Notes under the pieces: generated by a model
Database searches by the model: none
The model's input: only the letters and a program-made list of their open reading frames with translations
Told to the model about the DNA's origin: nothing
Made by a program: the position numbers and the translations under genes
Shown: positions 1 to 8,426 of the stretch, piece by piece
Layout: each line of letters opens with the position of its first letter
How positions within the stretch are numbered: position 1 is the first letter of the stretch
Assembly (NCBI GenBank): GCA_934875375.1
Contig: CAKXHL010000009.1
Location: 20,509-84,508, forward strand
Reading direction: 5' to 3'
Source: an uncultured bacterium
GTDB lineage: Bacteria; Bacillota; Clostridia; Oscillospirales; Ruminococcaceae
DNA length: 64,000 nt

Positions 1-1371
1 CTGCTCCGCCAGTCTGATTCGAAAATGCTGGTTATGATTGACCGGTTTAAAAAGAACGATTATGTTCAGATTATCAACGAGCTTTGCCCTACCCTGAAAG
101 ACTGCAAACCGGGTGAGTATGATAACCCGATGCTGCCGTATTTGAAAACGGTTGTTTATGCCGGCAATCAGGAAACAGCTCCTGCCGGTATGCTTCATTG
201 GAAAGAGCTGTATCAAAAGGCAGAGAAAATCGATGAGGAAACGTTTCGTGAAGTCTATGACAGCGTAAACCCGCAGGACATCTGTAATATGCAGTACACC
301 TCAGGTACAACGGGCTTTCCAAAAGGCGTTATGCTGACTCATTACAATATTGTAAACAATGGTAAAGCTATCGGTGACTGCATGAAGTTTACACACGATG
401 ATAAGCTGTGTATTGTGGTTCCATTTTTCCATTGTTTTGGAATGGTGCTTGCTATGATGGCATGCTTGACTCATTCTACTGCGATGGTACCGGTGGATGT
501 TTACAGTCCGGTCAAAGTAATGGACGCGCTGCAAAATGAAAGATGCACAGCATTTCATGGCGTGCCAACGATGTTTATCGGCATGCTGGAACATCCAGAT
601 TTTGCGAAATACGATTTTTCTCATATGCGCACTGGCATTATGGCTGGTTCGCCCTGCCCGATCAAAGTGATGGAACAAGTAGTGGAAAAGATGAATATGC
701 GGGAAATTACCATTACTTACGGCCAGACCGAGGCCTCTCCCGCCACGACAATGACTACAACTGACGATAGTCTGGAGCTTCGGGTTAGTACGGTTGGGCG
801 CTCCATGCCGCATGTGGAGACCAAAATCATTGATCCGGAAACTGGTGAAACGCTGGGGCCGGGGCAGACTGGTGAATTTTGTTCTCGCGGTTACAATACA
901 ATGAAGGGTTATTACAAAATGGAGGAAGCAACCCGCCAGGTGATTGATAAAGATGGCTGGCTGCACTCTGGAGACCTTGCAACTGTGGACGAAAAAGGGT
1001 ATTATAAGATTACAGGCCGAATCAAGGATATGATTATTCGCGGCGGCGAAAATATCTATCCGAAGGAGATTGAAGAGTTTTTGTATACCCACCCGTCTAT
1101 CAGCGACGTTCAAGTAATTGGAGTACCCAGCAAGCGGTACGGAGAAGAAATCATGGCGTGCATTATTTTAAAAGAAGGCTGCACGTTGACAGAAGAGGAA
1201 GTAAAAGACTTTGTCCGTTCCAGCATGGCGCGGCATAAGATTCCCAGCTTTGTAGCTTTTGTAGAGTCGTTCCCCATGAACGCGGCTGGGAAGATACAGA
1301 AGTTTAAGTTGAGAGAATGGGCGGTTGAATATTTAAATCTCCAGGAAGCGGCCTCGATTGAAACAGCATAA
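1..1371 (+). CDS. AMP-forming acyl-CoA synthetase, 5'-truncated by window edge
   Basis: C-terminal part of an ANL-superfamily acyl-CoA synthetase (acid + ATP + CoA to acyl-CoA + AMP + PPi). The frame is open to base 1, so the gene begins outside the window; about 456 of the usual 520-560 residues are present. The AMP-binding P-loop-like motif YTSGTTGFPKGVMLTH is intact, followed by the YGQTEASP core motif, the hinge region GRIKDMIIRGGENIYPKEIE and a C-terminal catalytic lysine in AAGKIQKFKLRE. Overall it resembles FadD-like medium/long-chain ligases more than PaaK; the true substrate cannot be read from sequence. It ends at 1371 and the next gene begins 25 bases later on the same strand, so co-transcription is likely. 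Confidence 0.9.
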   Translation: MLRQSDSKMLVMIDRFKKNDYVQIINELCPTLKDCKPGEYDNPMLPYLKTVVYAGNQETAPAGMLHWKELYQKAEKIDEETFREVYDSVNPQDICNMQYTSGTTGFPKGVMLTHYNIVNNGKAIGDCMKFTHDDKLCIVVPFFHCFGMVLAMMACLTHSTAMVPVDVYSPVKVMDALQNERCTAFHGVPTMFIGMLEHPDFAKYDFSHMRTGIMAGSPCPIKVMEQVVEKMNMREITITYGQTEASPATTMTTTDDSLELRVSTVGRSMPHVETKIIDPETGETLGPGQTGEFCSRGYNTMKGYYKMEEATRQVIDKDGWLHSGDLATVDEKGYYKITGRIKDMIIRGGENIYPKEIEEFLYTHPSISDVQVIGVPSKRYGEEIMACIILKEGCTLTEEEVKDFVRSSMARHKIPSFVAFVESFPMNAAGKIQKFKLREWAVEYLNLQEAASIETA

Positions 1372-1396
1372 ATTTCTTTCGGGAGCGTGTAACGGA

Positions 1397-3085
1397 ATGA
1401 CCCCAAACAATGTAAAACTTTGCATGGGCTGTATGAATCCTTTGCCGGATAGAACAGACAAATGTCCTCATTGCGGCTATCAGGAGGGGACCCCCTATAG
1501 TTTGACCTACCTGCAGCCGGGTACTGTGCTGAAGGAACGGTATTTAATCGGCAAGGTGATAGAAAAAAACAACGAAGGTGCCACTTATATTTCTTATGAT
1601 CAGACCGAAGATAAAAAAGTTCTGATTCGGGAATTTATGCCGGAGCAAATTGCAGAACGCAATGAATCCAATCAGTACATTCGGCCTAAGACGGGATATG
1701 AGCGCCAGTTTAAAACGGCACTGTCGGATTTTGTAGAACTTTCCCGCCAACTGCTGGCACTGGATAAGATTACCAGCATGGTACCGGTGATGGATCGCTT
1801 TGTGGATAACGATACGGTTTACGTGGTGTATCGCTACATCCGGTCATTGACTCTTTCTGCTTTTTTGCAGCGCAACGGTGGAGAACTGACTTGGAGCCAG
1901 ACTAAAAAGATGTTTCTTCCGTTGTTGAATACCCTGTCTCAGCTGCATAAGAAGGGAATCATTCACCGGGGAATCAGCACGGAAACGATTTTGGTAGATC
2001 AGGATAATAAGCTATGGTTGACCGGGTTCTGTATTGCGGATATCCGGGCAGAAGGGGGAGACGCAGGTGCGTCTCTTTTCGAAGGCTATGCGGCGCCAGA
2101 ACAGTATTCGTTGAATAGCTGGCAGGGAAATTGGACAGATGTATATGGGATTTCTGCAGTGTTGTACCGGGTACTCACAGGTACCCGACCATCGGATGGC
2201 AACAGCCGCCGCATCAGCGATGACCTTTGTCCGCCGGACGAACTCAATAGAAAAATTCCGGCTAATATTTCTGATGCTATTTTTTCGGGGATGGTAGTAT
2301 CTAGCGAAAAACGTGTCCAGAGTATTGACGAGTTTACCGGCCTTTTGCTGGAGGAAGGAGATACTCATACTGCCGTTTTCGAATCTTCCAAAGTGAATCT
2401 GGAGATTAAAAAGAAAAAGCCGAAAAACCGGAAAGTCCGGGTCGCTGTTTGGGCGATGGTTGTTACCACGCTCATTTTGCTAGGATTGATGTTCTGGGTG
2501 CTACATACACTAGGTATTTTTAGGCAGGAGGAGACCTCCAAGCCTTCCCAAACCATCTCCTATTTGGATGGCCAATCCTCTGGGGCAGATTCTGTGGTTT
2601 CGGCGGATGGTGTACCCGATTTTGTGGGAAAAGATATTGATGCAATCAAAAATAATCCAGACTATACAAATCGTTTTGAGTTTATTGTAAAAGAAGATTA
2701 TAACGAGGAATATCCCAACAAAAATATCGTATATGATCAGAACCCGGCAAAAGGTACGCCTATGCCAAACAAAGGTTATGTGACGCTGTATGTGAGCAAG
2801 GGTTCCGAAATGGTTTCCATGCCGGGATTAAAGGGAAGTACTTTGGAGTTTGCAACGAAGACGCTGACCGAAAATGAGCTGAAATATGAAGTGGTATATA
2901 TTGTGGATGCTTCAGCTGAATCGGGCTTAGTGATTCGTACCGTTCCAGCAGAAGGTGAGATGGTCAGCAAAAAGACCAGCACCATTTATCTGTATATCAA
3001 AGACGATGGGGCAGCCTCTTCTTCCGGTCACTTCGGCGGCGGTGCAGTTGGCTTACAAGAGGACGAAGAAGAGGACGATGAGTAG
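1397..3085 (+). CDS. Zinc-ribbon, kinase-like (pseudokinase) membrane protein with PASTA domains
   Basis: A 562-residue protein with four parts: an N-terminal zinc ribbon (C9, C12, C23, C26), a Ser/Thr-kinase-like fold (about 48-320), one transmembrane helix (about 347-370) and two extracellular PASTA domains (about 405-467 and 471-535). The architecture is that of PrkC/PknB-type cell-wall sensors, but the catalytic residues are gone: the beta3 lysine position reads LIREFMPE (R78), the HRD motif is HRG (190-192) and DFG is GFC (210-212). The APE-like motif YAAPEQYS and the DVYGISA helix are kept, so the fold is probably preserved. I infer a non-catalytic signalling or scaffold protein responding to muropeptides. 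Start chosen at ATG 1397 with GGGAG upstream; the longer frame from 1358 overlaps the previous gene. The acidic tail EDEEEDDE is unusual. Confidence 0.85.
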   Translation: MTPNNVKLCMGCMNPLPDRTDKCPHCGYQEGTPYSLTYLQPGTVLKERYLIGKVIEKNNEGATYISYDQTEDKKVLIREFMPEQIAERNESNQYIRPKTGYERQFKTALSDFVELSRQLLALDKITSMVPVMDRFVDNDTVYVVYRYIRSLTLSAFLQRNGGELTWSQTKKMFLPLLNTLSQLHKKGIIHRGISTETILVDQDNKLWLTGFCIADIRAEGGDAGASLFEGYAAPEQYSLNSWQGNWTDVYGISAVLYRVLTGTRPSDGNSRRISDDLCPPDELNRKIPANISDAIFSGMVVSSEKRVQSIDEFTGLLLEEGDTHTAVFESSKVNLEIKKKKPKNRKVRVAVWAMVVTTLILLGLMFWVLHTLGIFRQEETSKPSQTISYLDGQSSGADSVVSADGVPDFVGKDIDAIKNNPDYTNRFEFIVKEDYNEEYPNKNIVYDQNPAKGTPMPNKGYVTLYVSKGSEMVSMPGLKGSTLEFATKTLTENELKYEVVYIVDASAESGLVIRTVPAEGEMVSKKTSTIYLYIKDDGAASSSGHFGGGAVGLQEDEEEDDE

Positions 3086-3121
3086 GGATTATTTCTCATA
3101 ATCATGAAAGGATGATGCAAT

Positions 3122-3934
3122 ATGAAGCTTTCCTTGTCAACGCTGGGGTGCCCCGGCTGGTCTTGGAATGAGATTTTTGCTACGGCCAAAGATCTTGGCA
3201 TGAACGGGATTGAAGTACGCGGTGTGGCCAATGAAATGTTTGCGCCAGCGATATCGGTGTTCAATCAGGGAAAACGCATGGAGACTCTGGAACGGATTGA
3301 AAAGTCTGGCATGCAGCTTTCTATGCTGACCTCCGGCGCCTGCTTAGGCGGGGCGGATTCGGATAAATATATGCAGGAGGCAAAAGCTTATATTGATTTT
3401 GCAGAAATTGTAAAATCCCCTTATGTAAGAGTAATGGTTTCTTCGGTTCCGCAGCCGACGGGAAAGGAAGACCTTGCTCAAACAAGGGAGCTATACGCGC
3501 AACTTTGTGCTTATGCGGAGGGAAAAGAGGTAAAGGTTCTTATCGAGACCAATGGCGCGCTGGCGAATTCCCAGGCGCTGGCGCAGATGATGCGCACCAT
3601 TCATTCTCCTAGTTCTGGTGTTTTGTGGGATATCCATCATCCATACCGTTTTTACCATGAAACGCCGAAAGAAACTTATGAAAATCTGAAAGATTGGATC
3701 TGTTATCTGCACGTCAAGGATTCGGTAATGAAAGACGGACAGGTGGAATACCGGATGATGGGATATGGCGACGTACCGGTATTTGATACACTGAAAATAC
3801 TGCATGAAGGCGGATACGACGGATATATTTCACTGGAATGGGTCAAGCGCTGGTGTCCTGATCTGCAGGAGCCGGGAATCGTTTTTGCCCATTATGCGAC
3901 CTATATGCGATATCTTTTAAATCAGTTGGATTAA
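3122..3934 (+). CDS. Sugar phosphate isomerase/epimerase family protein (TIM barrel)
   Basis: A 270-residue xylose-isomerase-like/AP-endonuclease-2-fold protein, cytosolic. It opens with KLSLSTLGCPGWSW, typical for the first strand of this family. Metal-ligand motifs follow: ETNGALANS (Glu on strand 5), WDIHHPYR (Asp-His), YLHVKDS (His) and a C-terminal SLEWVKRW (Glu). These fit a divalent-metal-dependent isomerase or epimerase such as an inosose dehydratase, IolE-like protein or hydroxypyruvate isomerase. The actual sugar is not predictable. It lies 36 bases after the pseudokinase and is closed by a strong terminator at 3994-4033. Confidence 0.8.
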   Translation: MKLSLSTLGCPGWSWNEIFATAKDLGMNGIEVRGVANEMFAPAISVFNQGKRMETLERIEKSGMQLSMLTSGACLGGADSDKYMQEAKAYIDFAEIVKSPYVRVMVSSVPQPTGKEDLAQTRELYAQLCAYAEGKEVKVLIETNGALANSQALAQMMRTIHSPSSGVLWDIHHPYRFYHETPKETYENLKDWICYLHVKDSVMKDGQVEYRMMGYGDVPVFDTLKILHEGGYDGYISLEWVKRWCPDLQEPGIVFAHYATYMRYLLNQLD

Positions 3935-3993
3935 AAAGCTGTCCGGAGCTCCATCTCATTAGAAAAGCGCAATGGGTAAAGAAACAAATGAAA

Positions 3994-4033
3994 CAGCCGC
4001 AAGCCATTATTTAATGGCTTGCGGCTGTTTTTG
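3994..4033 (+). terminator. Rho-independent terminator
   Basis: Inverted repeat with 15-bp arms (3994-4008 and 4013-4027, CAGCCGCAAGCCATT and its complement), a four-base loop and a T-rich tail. It ends the transcription unit of the epimerase gene. Confidence 0.85.
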
Positions 4034-4119
4034 TTGCCTTAAGGCTTAACAAAACCCCTGGTTCAACCAGGGGTAAATAAAAAAGCCTTGGCAAATAAAA
4101 CCTCCGTGCAACAATCGAG

Positions 4120-4610
4120 ATGGTTTGGCAACCGCATCACGAAAGAGCAAGGAGGAAAAATGAGGTAAAGCATACGGCACATTCCAGCTATCGGTGCGAA
4201 TATCACCTGGTATTTGCACCGAAGTACCGGAGCAAAGTAATTTACAAGGCGTTACACAAGGACATCATCGAAATCATCAAAAAACTGTGCAAGGAGATGA
4301 AAGTAGAGATCATCGAGGGAGAGGCATGCCCAGACCATCTGCACCTTTTAGTGAGTATATGAGTATAGCACAGTTCGTGGGGACACTCAAGAGTAAAAGT
4401 ACACTGATGATTCTCGACAGACACGCGAATCTGAAGTATAAATATGGAAGCCGAAATTTTTGGTGTAGGGGGTACTTTGCGGACACGGTAGGAAAGAATG
4501 CGAAGATGATCCAGGAGTATATCCAAAACCAGTTGGAAGAAGATTTGGCAAGTGACCAAATTTCCCTAAAGGAGTATATGGACCCGTTTACGGGTAGCAA
4601 GAGAAAGTAG
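4120..4610 (+). pseudogene. tnpA: IS200-type transposase TnpA, frameshifted
   Basis: HUH-type Y1 single-strand transposase. The first frame (4120-4362) carries the family core YRCEYHLVFAPKYR and the HUH motif as DHLHLLVSI, then hits a stop. The rest continues in another frame: SIAQFVGTLKSKSTLMI, YGSRNFWCRGYFADTVG and QEYIQNQLEEDLASDQ, which contains the helix usually bearing the catalytic tyrosine. Relative to the family consensus, the residues joining the HUH motif to the next helix are damaged near 4355-4365, consistent with a small deletion. The start is also unclear: the ATG after GGAGG at 4159 meets a stop after two codons. The protein is almost certainly non-functional unless complemented by another copy. 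Confidence 0.85.
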
Positions 4611-4639
4611 GCAAAAGAAAACAGCCGCTTTTAGCGGCT

Positions 4640-4747
4640 GCCTGTAATAGTGATGCGATGGCAAACTCTCGGTACCCCTTTCAGGGGTCAACAAGTACTG
4701 ACCCCTCCGGGGTTTGAGCAAACCACTAGTTTACTTGTGGTTTTGAT
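4640..4747 (+). repeat. IS right-end copy 1 (inverted match to 63891-64000)
   Basis: A 108-base segment from GCCTGTAATAGTGATGCGAT to the TGGTTTTGAT tail. Read against the reverse complement of 63891-64000 it matches almost throughout, with a handful of substitutions and one 2-base difference inside the CCCCT/GGGG hairpin (CCCCTCCGGGG here, CCCCTGAAAGGGG there). Confidence 0.9.
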
Positions 4748-4789
4748 TTTTTCCGCATTTTCTTGGAAGAAAAGTTTGGATGATACGAA

Positions 4790-4824
4790 TAAAACGCCTC
4801 TGCTGAAAAATTCAGCAGAGGCGT
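4790..4824 (-). terminator. Terminator of the rpsF-ssb-rpsR operon
   Basis: Inverted repeat CGCCTCTGCTGAA (4795-4807) and its complement (4811-4823). On the minus strand it is followed by a short T-run (plus-strand AAAA at 4791-4794), 15 bases after the rpsR stop. Confidence 0.8.
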
Positions 4825-4838
4825 TCATACAGAAGCGA

Positions 4839-5087
4839 TTAATTGCTGGTGTAAGGGAGAAGAGCCAGATGTCTGGCACGTTTGATCGCAACAGTCAGCT
4901 GACGCTGATGTTTTGCGCAGGTGCCGGTGACTCTGCGAGGAATGATTTTCGCTCTCTCAGACAGGCATCTTCTGATTTTTGGGATATCTCTGTAATAGCT
5001 GATATGATCAATTTTATCAGCACAGAAAGCACAAACCTTTTTACGGCCTTTTCTGCCGCCACGGTTACCTCTCTCAGGTCTTTCCAT
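4839..5087 (-). CDS. rpsR: 30S ribosomal protein S18
   Basis: An 82-residue S18, a 30S platform protein that pairs with S6. Diagnostic segments are KKVCAFCADK near the N-terminus, YRDIPKIRRCLSERAKIIPRR in the middle and TGTCAKHQRQLTVAIKRARHLALLPY at the C-terminus. Cysteines at CAFC, RRC and GTC suggest the zinc-binding (C+) type common in Firmicutes. It is the last gene of the conserved rpsF-ssb-rpsR operon, 29 bases after ssb, and is followed by a terminator. Confidence 0.97.
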   Translation of the reverse strand: MERPERGNRGGRKGRKKVCAFCADKIDHISYYRDIPKIRRCLSERAKIIPRRVTGTCAKHQRQLTVAIKRARHLALLPYTSN

Positions 5088-5116
5088 GAGTAAAACCTCC
5101 TTAAAAATGATGAGAA

Positions 5117-5569
5117 CTAAAAGGGCAGATCATCCAAACCGCCGATTTCTTCAAAATCTTCTGTATTTCCGCTGGAATAAGCTACGCCCGTATTGACACC
5201 GCCTGATGCAGGAGTAGAGAAGGAGTTGCCGGAATCGCCGGAATTGTTGTTTTTACTGCCGTCAACAAAATGTACGTTGTCCGCTACAACTTCGTAACGT
5301 CTGCGTTTTTCGCCGTTTTTGTCCGTATAGTTGGTTACCTGCAAGCGACCTTCTACTAAAATCGGTTTGCCTTTTTGAAAATACCGACAAACAAATTCAG
5401 CAGTGCCCCTCCATGCAACACAGTCAATAAAATCCGTCTGCCGCTCAGCACCTTTGGAATAGGCGCGGTCACAGGCAACGGTAAAAGAAGTGACGGAAAT
5501 ATTACTTGGCGTTTGCCGCAGTTCAGGGTCGGCAGTCAAACGCCCCATAATAATGGCCTTATTATACAT
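5117..5569 (-). CDS. ssb: Single-stranded DNA-binding protein
   Basis: A 150-residue SSB: an N-terminal OB fold (MYNKAIIMGRLTADPELRQT, then VACDRAY, FIDCVAWRGTAEFVCRYFQKG and VEGRLQVTNYTDKNGEKRR), a Gly/Ser/Asn-rich linker, and the acidic C-terminal tip GLDDLPF that recruits replication and repair partners. It lies between rpsF (25 bases upstream) and rpsR, the standard Firmicutes order, so its level is tied to the S6/S18 operon. Confidence 0.97.
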   Translation of the reverse strand: MYNKAIIMGRLTADPELRQTPSNISVTSFTVACDRAYSKGAERQTDFIDCVAWRGTAEFVCRYFQKGKPILVEGRLQVTNYTDKNGEKRRRYEVVADNVHFVDGSKNNNSGDSGNSFSTPASGGVNTGVAYSSGNTEDFEEIGGLDDLPF

Positions 5570-5594
5570 CGTAAAACCCGTCCTTTCTTTTTGA

Positions 5595-5891
5595 TTATTC
5601 TTCCACTGCTACGGTCAGGGAACGGAGAACACCGTCAGTAATGTTGTAGATACGATCCAACTCAGCGGGGAATTCAGGCTTTGCTGTAAAGGTAATCATT
5701 ACATAGTAGCCTTCCTGCTCGTCTTCAATCTCGTAAGCGAGTCTGCGTTTACCCCAATCGTCTACATTGTCGATTGTACCGTTCTCACTGATGAGGTTTT
5801 TGAATTTTTCGACCAGCGCGTTGATACCGTCTTCACCTTTTTTGGTGTTCAGAATCATCGTGGTCTCATACTGTTGGATAGTTTTTGCCAT
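5595..5891 (-). CDS. rpsF: 30S ribosomal protein S6
   Basis: A 98-residue S6 with the family opening YETTMILNTKKGEDGINALVE, the central WGKRRLAYEIEDEQEGYYVM and C-terminal RIYNITDGVLRSLTV. S6 binds S18 on the 30S platform. First gene of the rpsF-ssb-rpsR operon, with a GGAGG Shine-Dalgarno (plus-strand CCTCC near 5900) and a well-formed sigma-A promoter at 5977-6005. Confidence 0.97.
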   Translation of the reverse strand: MAKTIQQYETTMILNTKKGEDGINALVEKFKNLISENGTIDNVDDWGKRRLAYEIEDEQEGYYVMITFTAKPEFPAELDRIYNITDGVLRSLTVAVEE

Positions 5892-5976
5892 TTGTTACAC
5901 CTCCTTTTGGACATTAGGCCCTACTTCTCAGAGCAGAGCAAGGATGTTAGAGGCTGTTTAGCCGCATAACAGAATC

Positions 5977-6005
5977 ATTTTATCAGCTTTGTCCGGTAAA
6001 GTCAA
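5977..6005 (-). promoter_or_regulatory. Sigma-A-type promoter of rpsF-ssb-rpsR
   Basis: On the minus strand: TTGACT (-35, plus 6000-6005), a 17-base spacer and TAAAAT (-10, plus 5977-5982). The roughly 80-base leader downstream could hold an S6:S18 autoregulatory motif, but I could not fold it convincingly. Confidence 0.75.
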
Positions 6006-6021
6006 TGAAAAAATAACCGAA

Positions 6022-6891
6022 TTAAAGCGTTTTAGCCAATTTTTTCAGATATTCCCGCAGCTCAGCACCGATTTCCGGATGTTTCAACCCAACCTCAACC
6101 GATGCTTGCAGAATGCCAAGTTTATTTCCCATGTCGTAGCGGGTGCCGATGTAATCAACGCCGACCATACCCTCGGTGCGGGCCAGCTGGAGCATTGCGT
6201 CGGTCAGCTGGATTTCACCGCCGGCACCAGGTTTGGTATTTTCCAGAATATCAAAAATTTTAGAAGGAAGTACACACCGTCCTAAAATAGAGTACAAAGA
6301 TAATACCTGATCCGGTTTGGGTTTTTCAATCATATCGGTGACCCGGAACAGATTATCCCGAATGGGTTCGGTTTTGAGTGAAGAATATTTTAAAATCTGT
6401 TCGGCAGTTACCTCTTTGATTCCTACTGTGGCAAGGCCAAATTCCTCATAAGCCCGGCATAGCTGCCCACAGGCAGGAAGATCGCTGATAATGACGTCAT
6501 CTCCGTACATTACTGCAAAAGGGTCGTCTCCAACAAAAGATTTTGCGCACCAAACTGCATGCCCCAGACCTTTGGTTTCTTTTTGGCGGACGTATTGAAT
6601 GTTGGCCATTTTGGTAATGGATACAATTTCATCATACAACTCTGTTTTACCGGAAGCCAAAAGGCGATCTTCCAACTCGGGTGCACGGTCAAAATGATCC
6701 TCCATAGGGCTTTTACCGCGATTGGTGATAATCAAAATATCTGTAATGCCCGATTGAACTGCTTCTTCTACAATGTATTGGATAGCGGGCTTGTCCACAA
6801 TCGGCAGCATCTCTTTGGGGATAGACTTGGAAGCGGGCAGGACACGTGTCCCCAAACCTGCCGCAGGGATGATCGCTTTGGTGACTTTCAT
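6022..6891 (-). CDS. galU: UTP-glucose-1-phosphate uridylyltransferase
   Basis: A 289-residue GalU making UDP-glucose from UTP and glucose-1-phosphate for cell-envelope glycans. The nucleotide-binding signature AIIPAAGLGTRVLPASKSIPKEMLP is at the N-terminus. Further motifs are DKPAIQYIVEEAV, KETKGLGHAVWCAK, FAVMYGDDVI, VTDMIEKPKP, GRCVLPSKIFDIL and GGEIQLTDA, all standard for the family. Start chosen at ATG 6891 because AGGAGG lies just upstream; an 18-residue extension to 6945 has no ribosome site and is unlike the family. Full length compared with typical GalU (about 290). Confidence 0.96.
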   Translation of the reverse strand: MKVTKAIIPAAGLGTRVLPASKSIPKEMLPIVDKPAIQYIVEEAVQSGITDILIITNRGKSPMEDHFDRAPELEDRLLASGKTELYDEIVSITKMANIQYVRQKETKGLGHAVWCAKSFVGDDPFAVMYGDDVIISDLPACGQLCRAYEEFGLATVGIKEVTAEQILKYSSLKTEPIRDNLFRVTDMIEKPKPDQVLSLYSILGRCVLPSKIFDILENTKPGAGGEIQLTDAMLQLARTEGMVGVDYIGTRYDMGNKLGILQASVEVGLKHPEIGAELREYLKKLAKTL

Positions 6892-6964
6892 TACGATTTC
6901 CTCCTCAAATATAGGTGATACCAGTAAAAAGCCATTCCGAATCAATGGCTTTTTATATAAACCG

Positions 6965-6996
6965 AAAAATCCCGGCTTTTGTTACAAGGCCGGGAT
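6965..6996 (-). terminator. Terminator after the RING/zinc-ribbon gene
   Basis: Inverted repeat ATCCCGGCTT / AAGGCCGGGAT (one bulged base) followed on the minus strand by TTTTT, just downstream of the stop at 7002. A second, A/T-flanked hairpin AAGCCATT...AATGGCTT lies at about 6929-6955, before galU. Confidence 0.75.
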
Positions 6997-7001
6997 CATA
7001 C

Positions 7002-7949
7002 TCAAACAATCAAATGCGGCATCATAATCATACAAAATATGACATACACCATCATTAAAAAGCCAATGGCAAACAAATTGGTACGCCCTTTTTTGGCCAA
7101 AGCAGCGGAATATTCCTGGGGGGATACAAAGACTTTGTTTTGGATTTCTTGGATTTTTCGGATGCAATGACGATAATAGAGCCAGTTGCAAAATAGACAC
7201 AGAGCCATGGAAAGCACAGTAGAGACGATACTGCAGATTTGTGCAGCCAGCAGCATGGACTCAAACCCGGTAGAGTAACCGGCCATCAGGCCGGAAGAAA
7301 CTGCCAGATCTTCATACAAGCAAATAGCCGAGGGGATGCTCAGAAGGGTATTGGCAATAAAAATGAGCAAGGAAAGCCCATACATTTTTCGATACAGAAA
7401 ATATTTCCATCCAAAAAACAACGCAGAGAAATTGAAGGAAATAGGCCGTCCAGATCGCTTAATCCGGGAAAAATTTGACAGAAAATAAGCGGAATTGCTG
7501 CCAATAAATTGAGACAAATCCCGCACTTTGATGCCATCCATCTCTTCGTCGGGGTTAACACCGCCATAAGAATCTCCGTAAGGTATCCCATATGCAGGCA
7601 TACCACTACCAAAGGGGGGCCGTTGCTGAAAGGGAGGAATATTCCCCGCGCTTGTTTGCGTCGGTCCCGTCAGGCGTGCGCCGCAGCTGCTGCAAAAAAT
7701 ACCATCTTCTGGATTTTCTGCATTACAGCGGGGACATTTGACAAACGAATTACCAGATTCCGTTTTGGGTTCAGCAGGTGGATCCCAGTTTTTTCCTAAT
7801 TTGTGATTTTCAATTAGCGCGCAATGCCCTAGACGCTGATAACACTCCCGATGATGAGGAGCACCGCAGTCGGGGCAAACGACAATATCTTCGTTTTCGG
7901 AAAAAGGTTTTCCGCAAACAGGACAGGTTGCATTGGAATATTTATTCAA
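7002..7949 (-). CDS. RING-like/zinc-ribbon membrane protein (DUF2628-like)
   Basis: A 315-residue protein. The N-terminus has a prokaryotic RING-finger-like Cys/His cluster (CPVCGKPF, VVCPDCGAPHHRECYQRLGHC), then a second zinc ribbon (KCPRCNAENPEDGIFCSSCG), a Pro/Gly-rich linker and a C-terminal DUF2628-like membrane region with an SRPISFNFSALFFGWKYFLYRKMY-type segment and about three transmembrane helices. The architecture is common in Clostridia (prokaryotic RING finger family 1) with no known function. The last membrane helix is at the extreme C-terminus (FLMMVYVIFCMIMM). Monocistronic, with its own terminator. Confidence 0.75.
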   Translation of the reverse strand: MNKYSNATCPVCGKPFSENEDIVVCPDCGAPHHRECYQRLGHCALIENHKLGKNWDPPAEPKTESGNSFVKCPRCNAENPEDGIFCSSCGARLTGPTQTSAGNIPPFQQRPPFGSGMPAYGIPYGDSYGGVNPDEEMDGIKVRDLSQFIGSNSAYFLSNFSRIKRSGRPISFNFSALFFGWKYFLYRKMYGLSLLIFIANTLLSIPSAICLYEDLAVSSGLMAGYSTGFESMLLAAQICSIVSTVLSMALCLFCNWLYYRHCIRKIQEIQNKVFVSPQEYSAALAKKGRTNLFAIGFLMMVYVIFCMIMMPHLIV

Positions 7950-8426
7950 GCAAAAGCCACTCCTTTGTGGATTTTCAGAAAATAAAAAAGATAAGTCCGT
8001 TTTGAAGTTTGTTGGCTTTTACACCGAAAAACATAAAAACAGATTTTAAGGATAAAAAAGATTATAAATCATTTTACAACAAAATCCAACTGAAAAAAAG
8101 CAGAGAAAGGGTACCTAATTTTGAACACTTTGAAAACATTTGCCGGGACACGGCGAAAGCTTTACTTTTCTATAAATATTTCTTATAATAAAAATGGTCG
8201 TATCACTTGGTTTTATACGGATATCCATATGCTGTTGATTGTAGCTACAGCCTTTTGAAGTTTTTTAGAAAGTCATTCAAGATATAAAACAAAAAGCCCA
8301 AAGGCAGGCGTATGGCTGATAGGTTTTTGTTTTGGGTTCACTGGATTTTCAAAGGAGTTTTTTGCCGTTTGAGCAGATTTTTTAAGGAGTTTCAACCAAT
8401 AAAATTCTATGACATAAGGAGATATT
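7950..8426. other. Intergenic region before prfB
   Basis: About 480 AT-rich bases without a supportable gene. It must contain the divergent start signals of the RING-type gene (minus) and prfB (plus). A possible -10 TATAAT lies near 8185. A loose AAAGCCCAAA...TTTTGGGTT inverted repeat spans about 8291-8340. I recognise no RNA gene here. Confidence 0.5.

Larger units (their letters stand above)
4054..4747 (+). mobile_element. Decayed IS200/IS605-type insertion sequence
   Basis: A roughly 0.7-kb element with a Y1-transposase remnant and subterminal hairpins instead of terminal inverted repeats, as in IS200/IS605. The left hairpin is ACCCCTGGTT-C-AACCAGGGGT at 4054-4074. The right end holds a CCCCT-rich hairpin (about 4673-4712) and CCACTAGTTTACTTGTGG at 4723-4740. 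The right-end segment 4640-4747 recurs, inverted, at 63891-64000, which independently supports these sequences as mobile. Exact ends are approximate because no empty site is available. A hairpin at 4621-4640 follows the transposase gene. Confidence 0.8.

Noticed and set aside
5892..5976. S6:S18 autoregulatory leader motif
   Set aside because: The region is right but I could not fold the expected stem with the CCG bulge by eye; a covariance search would decide.
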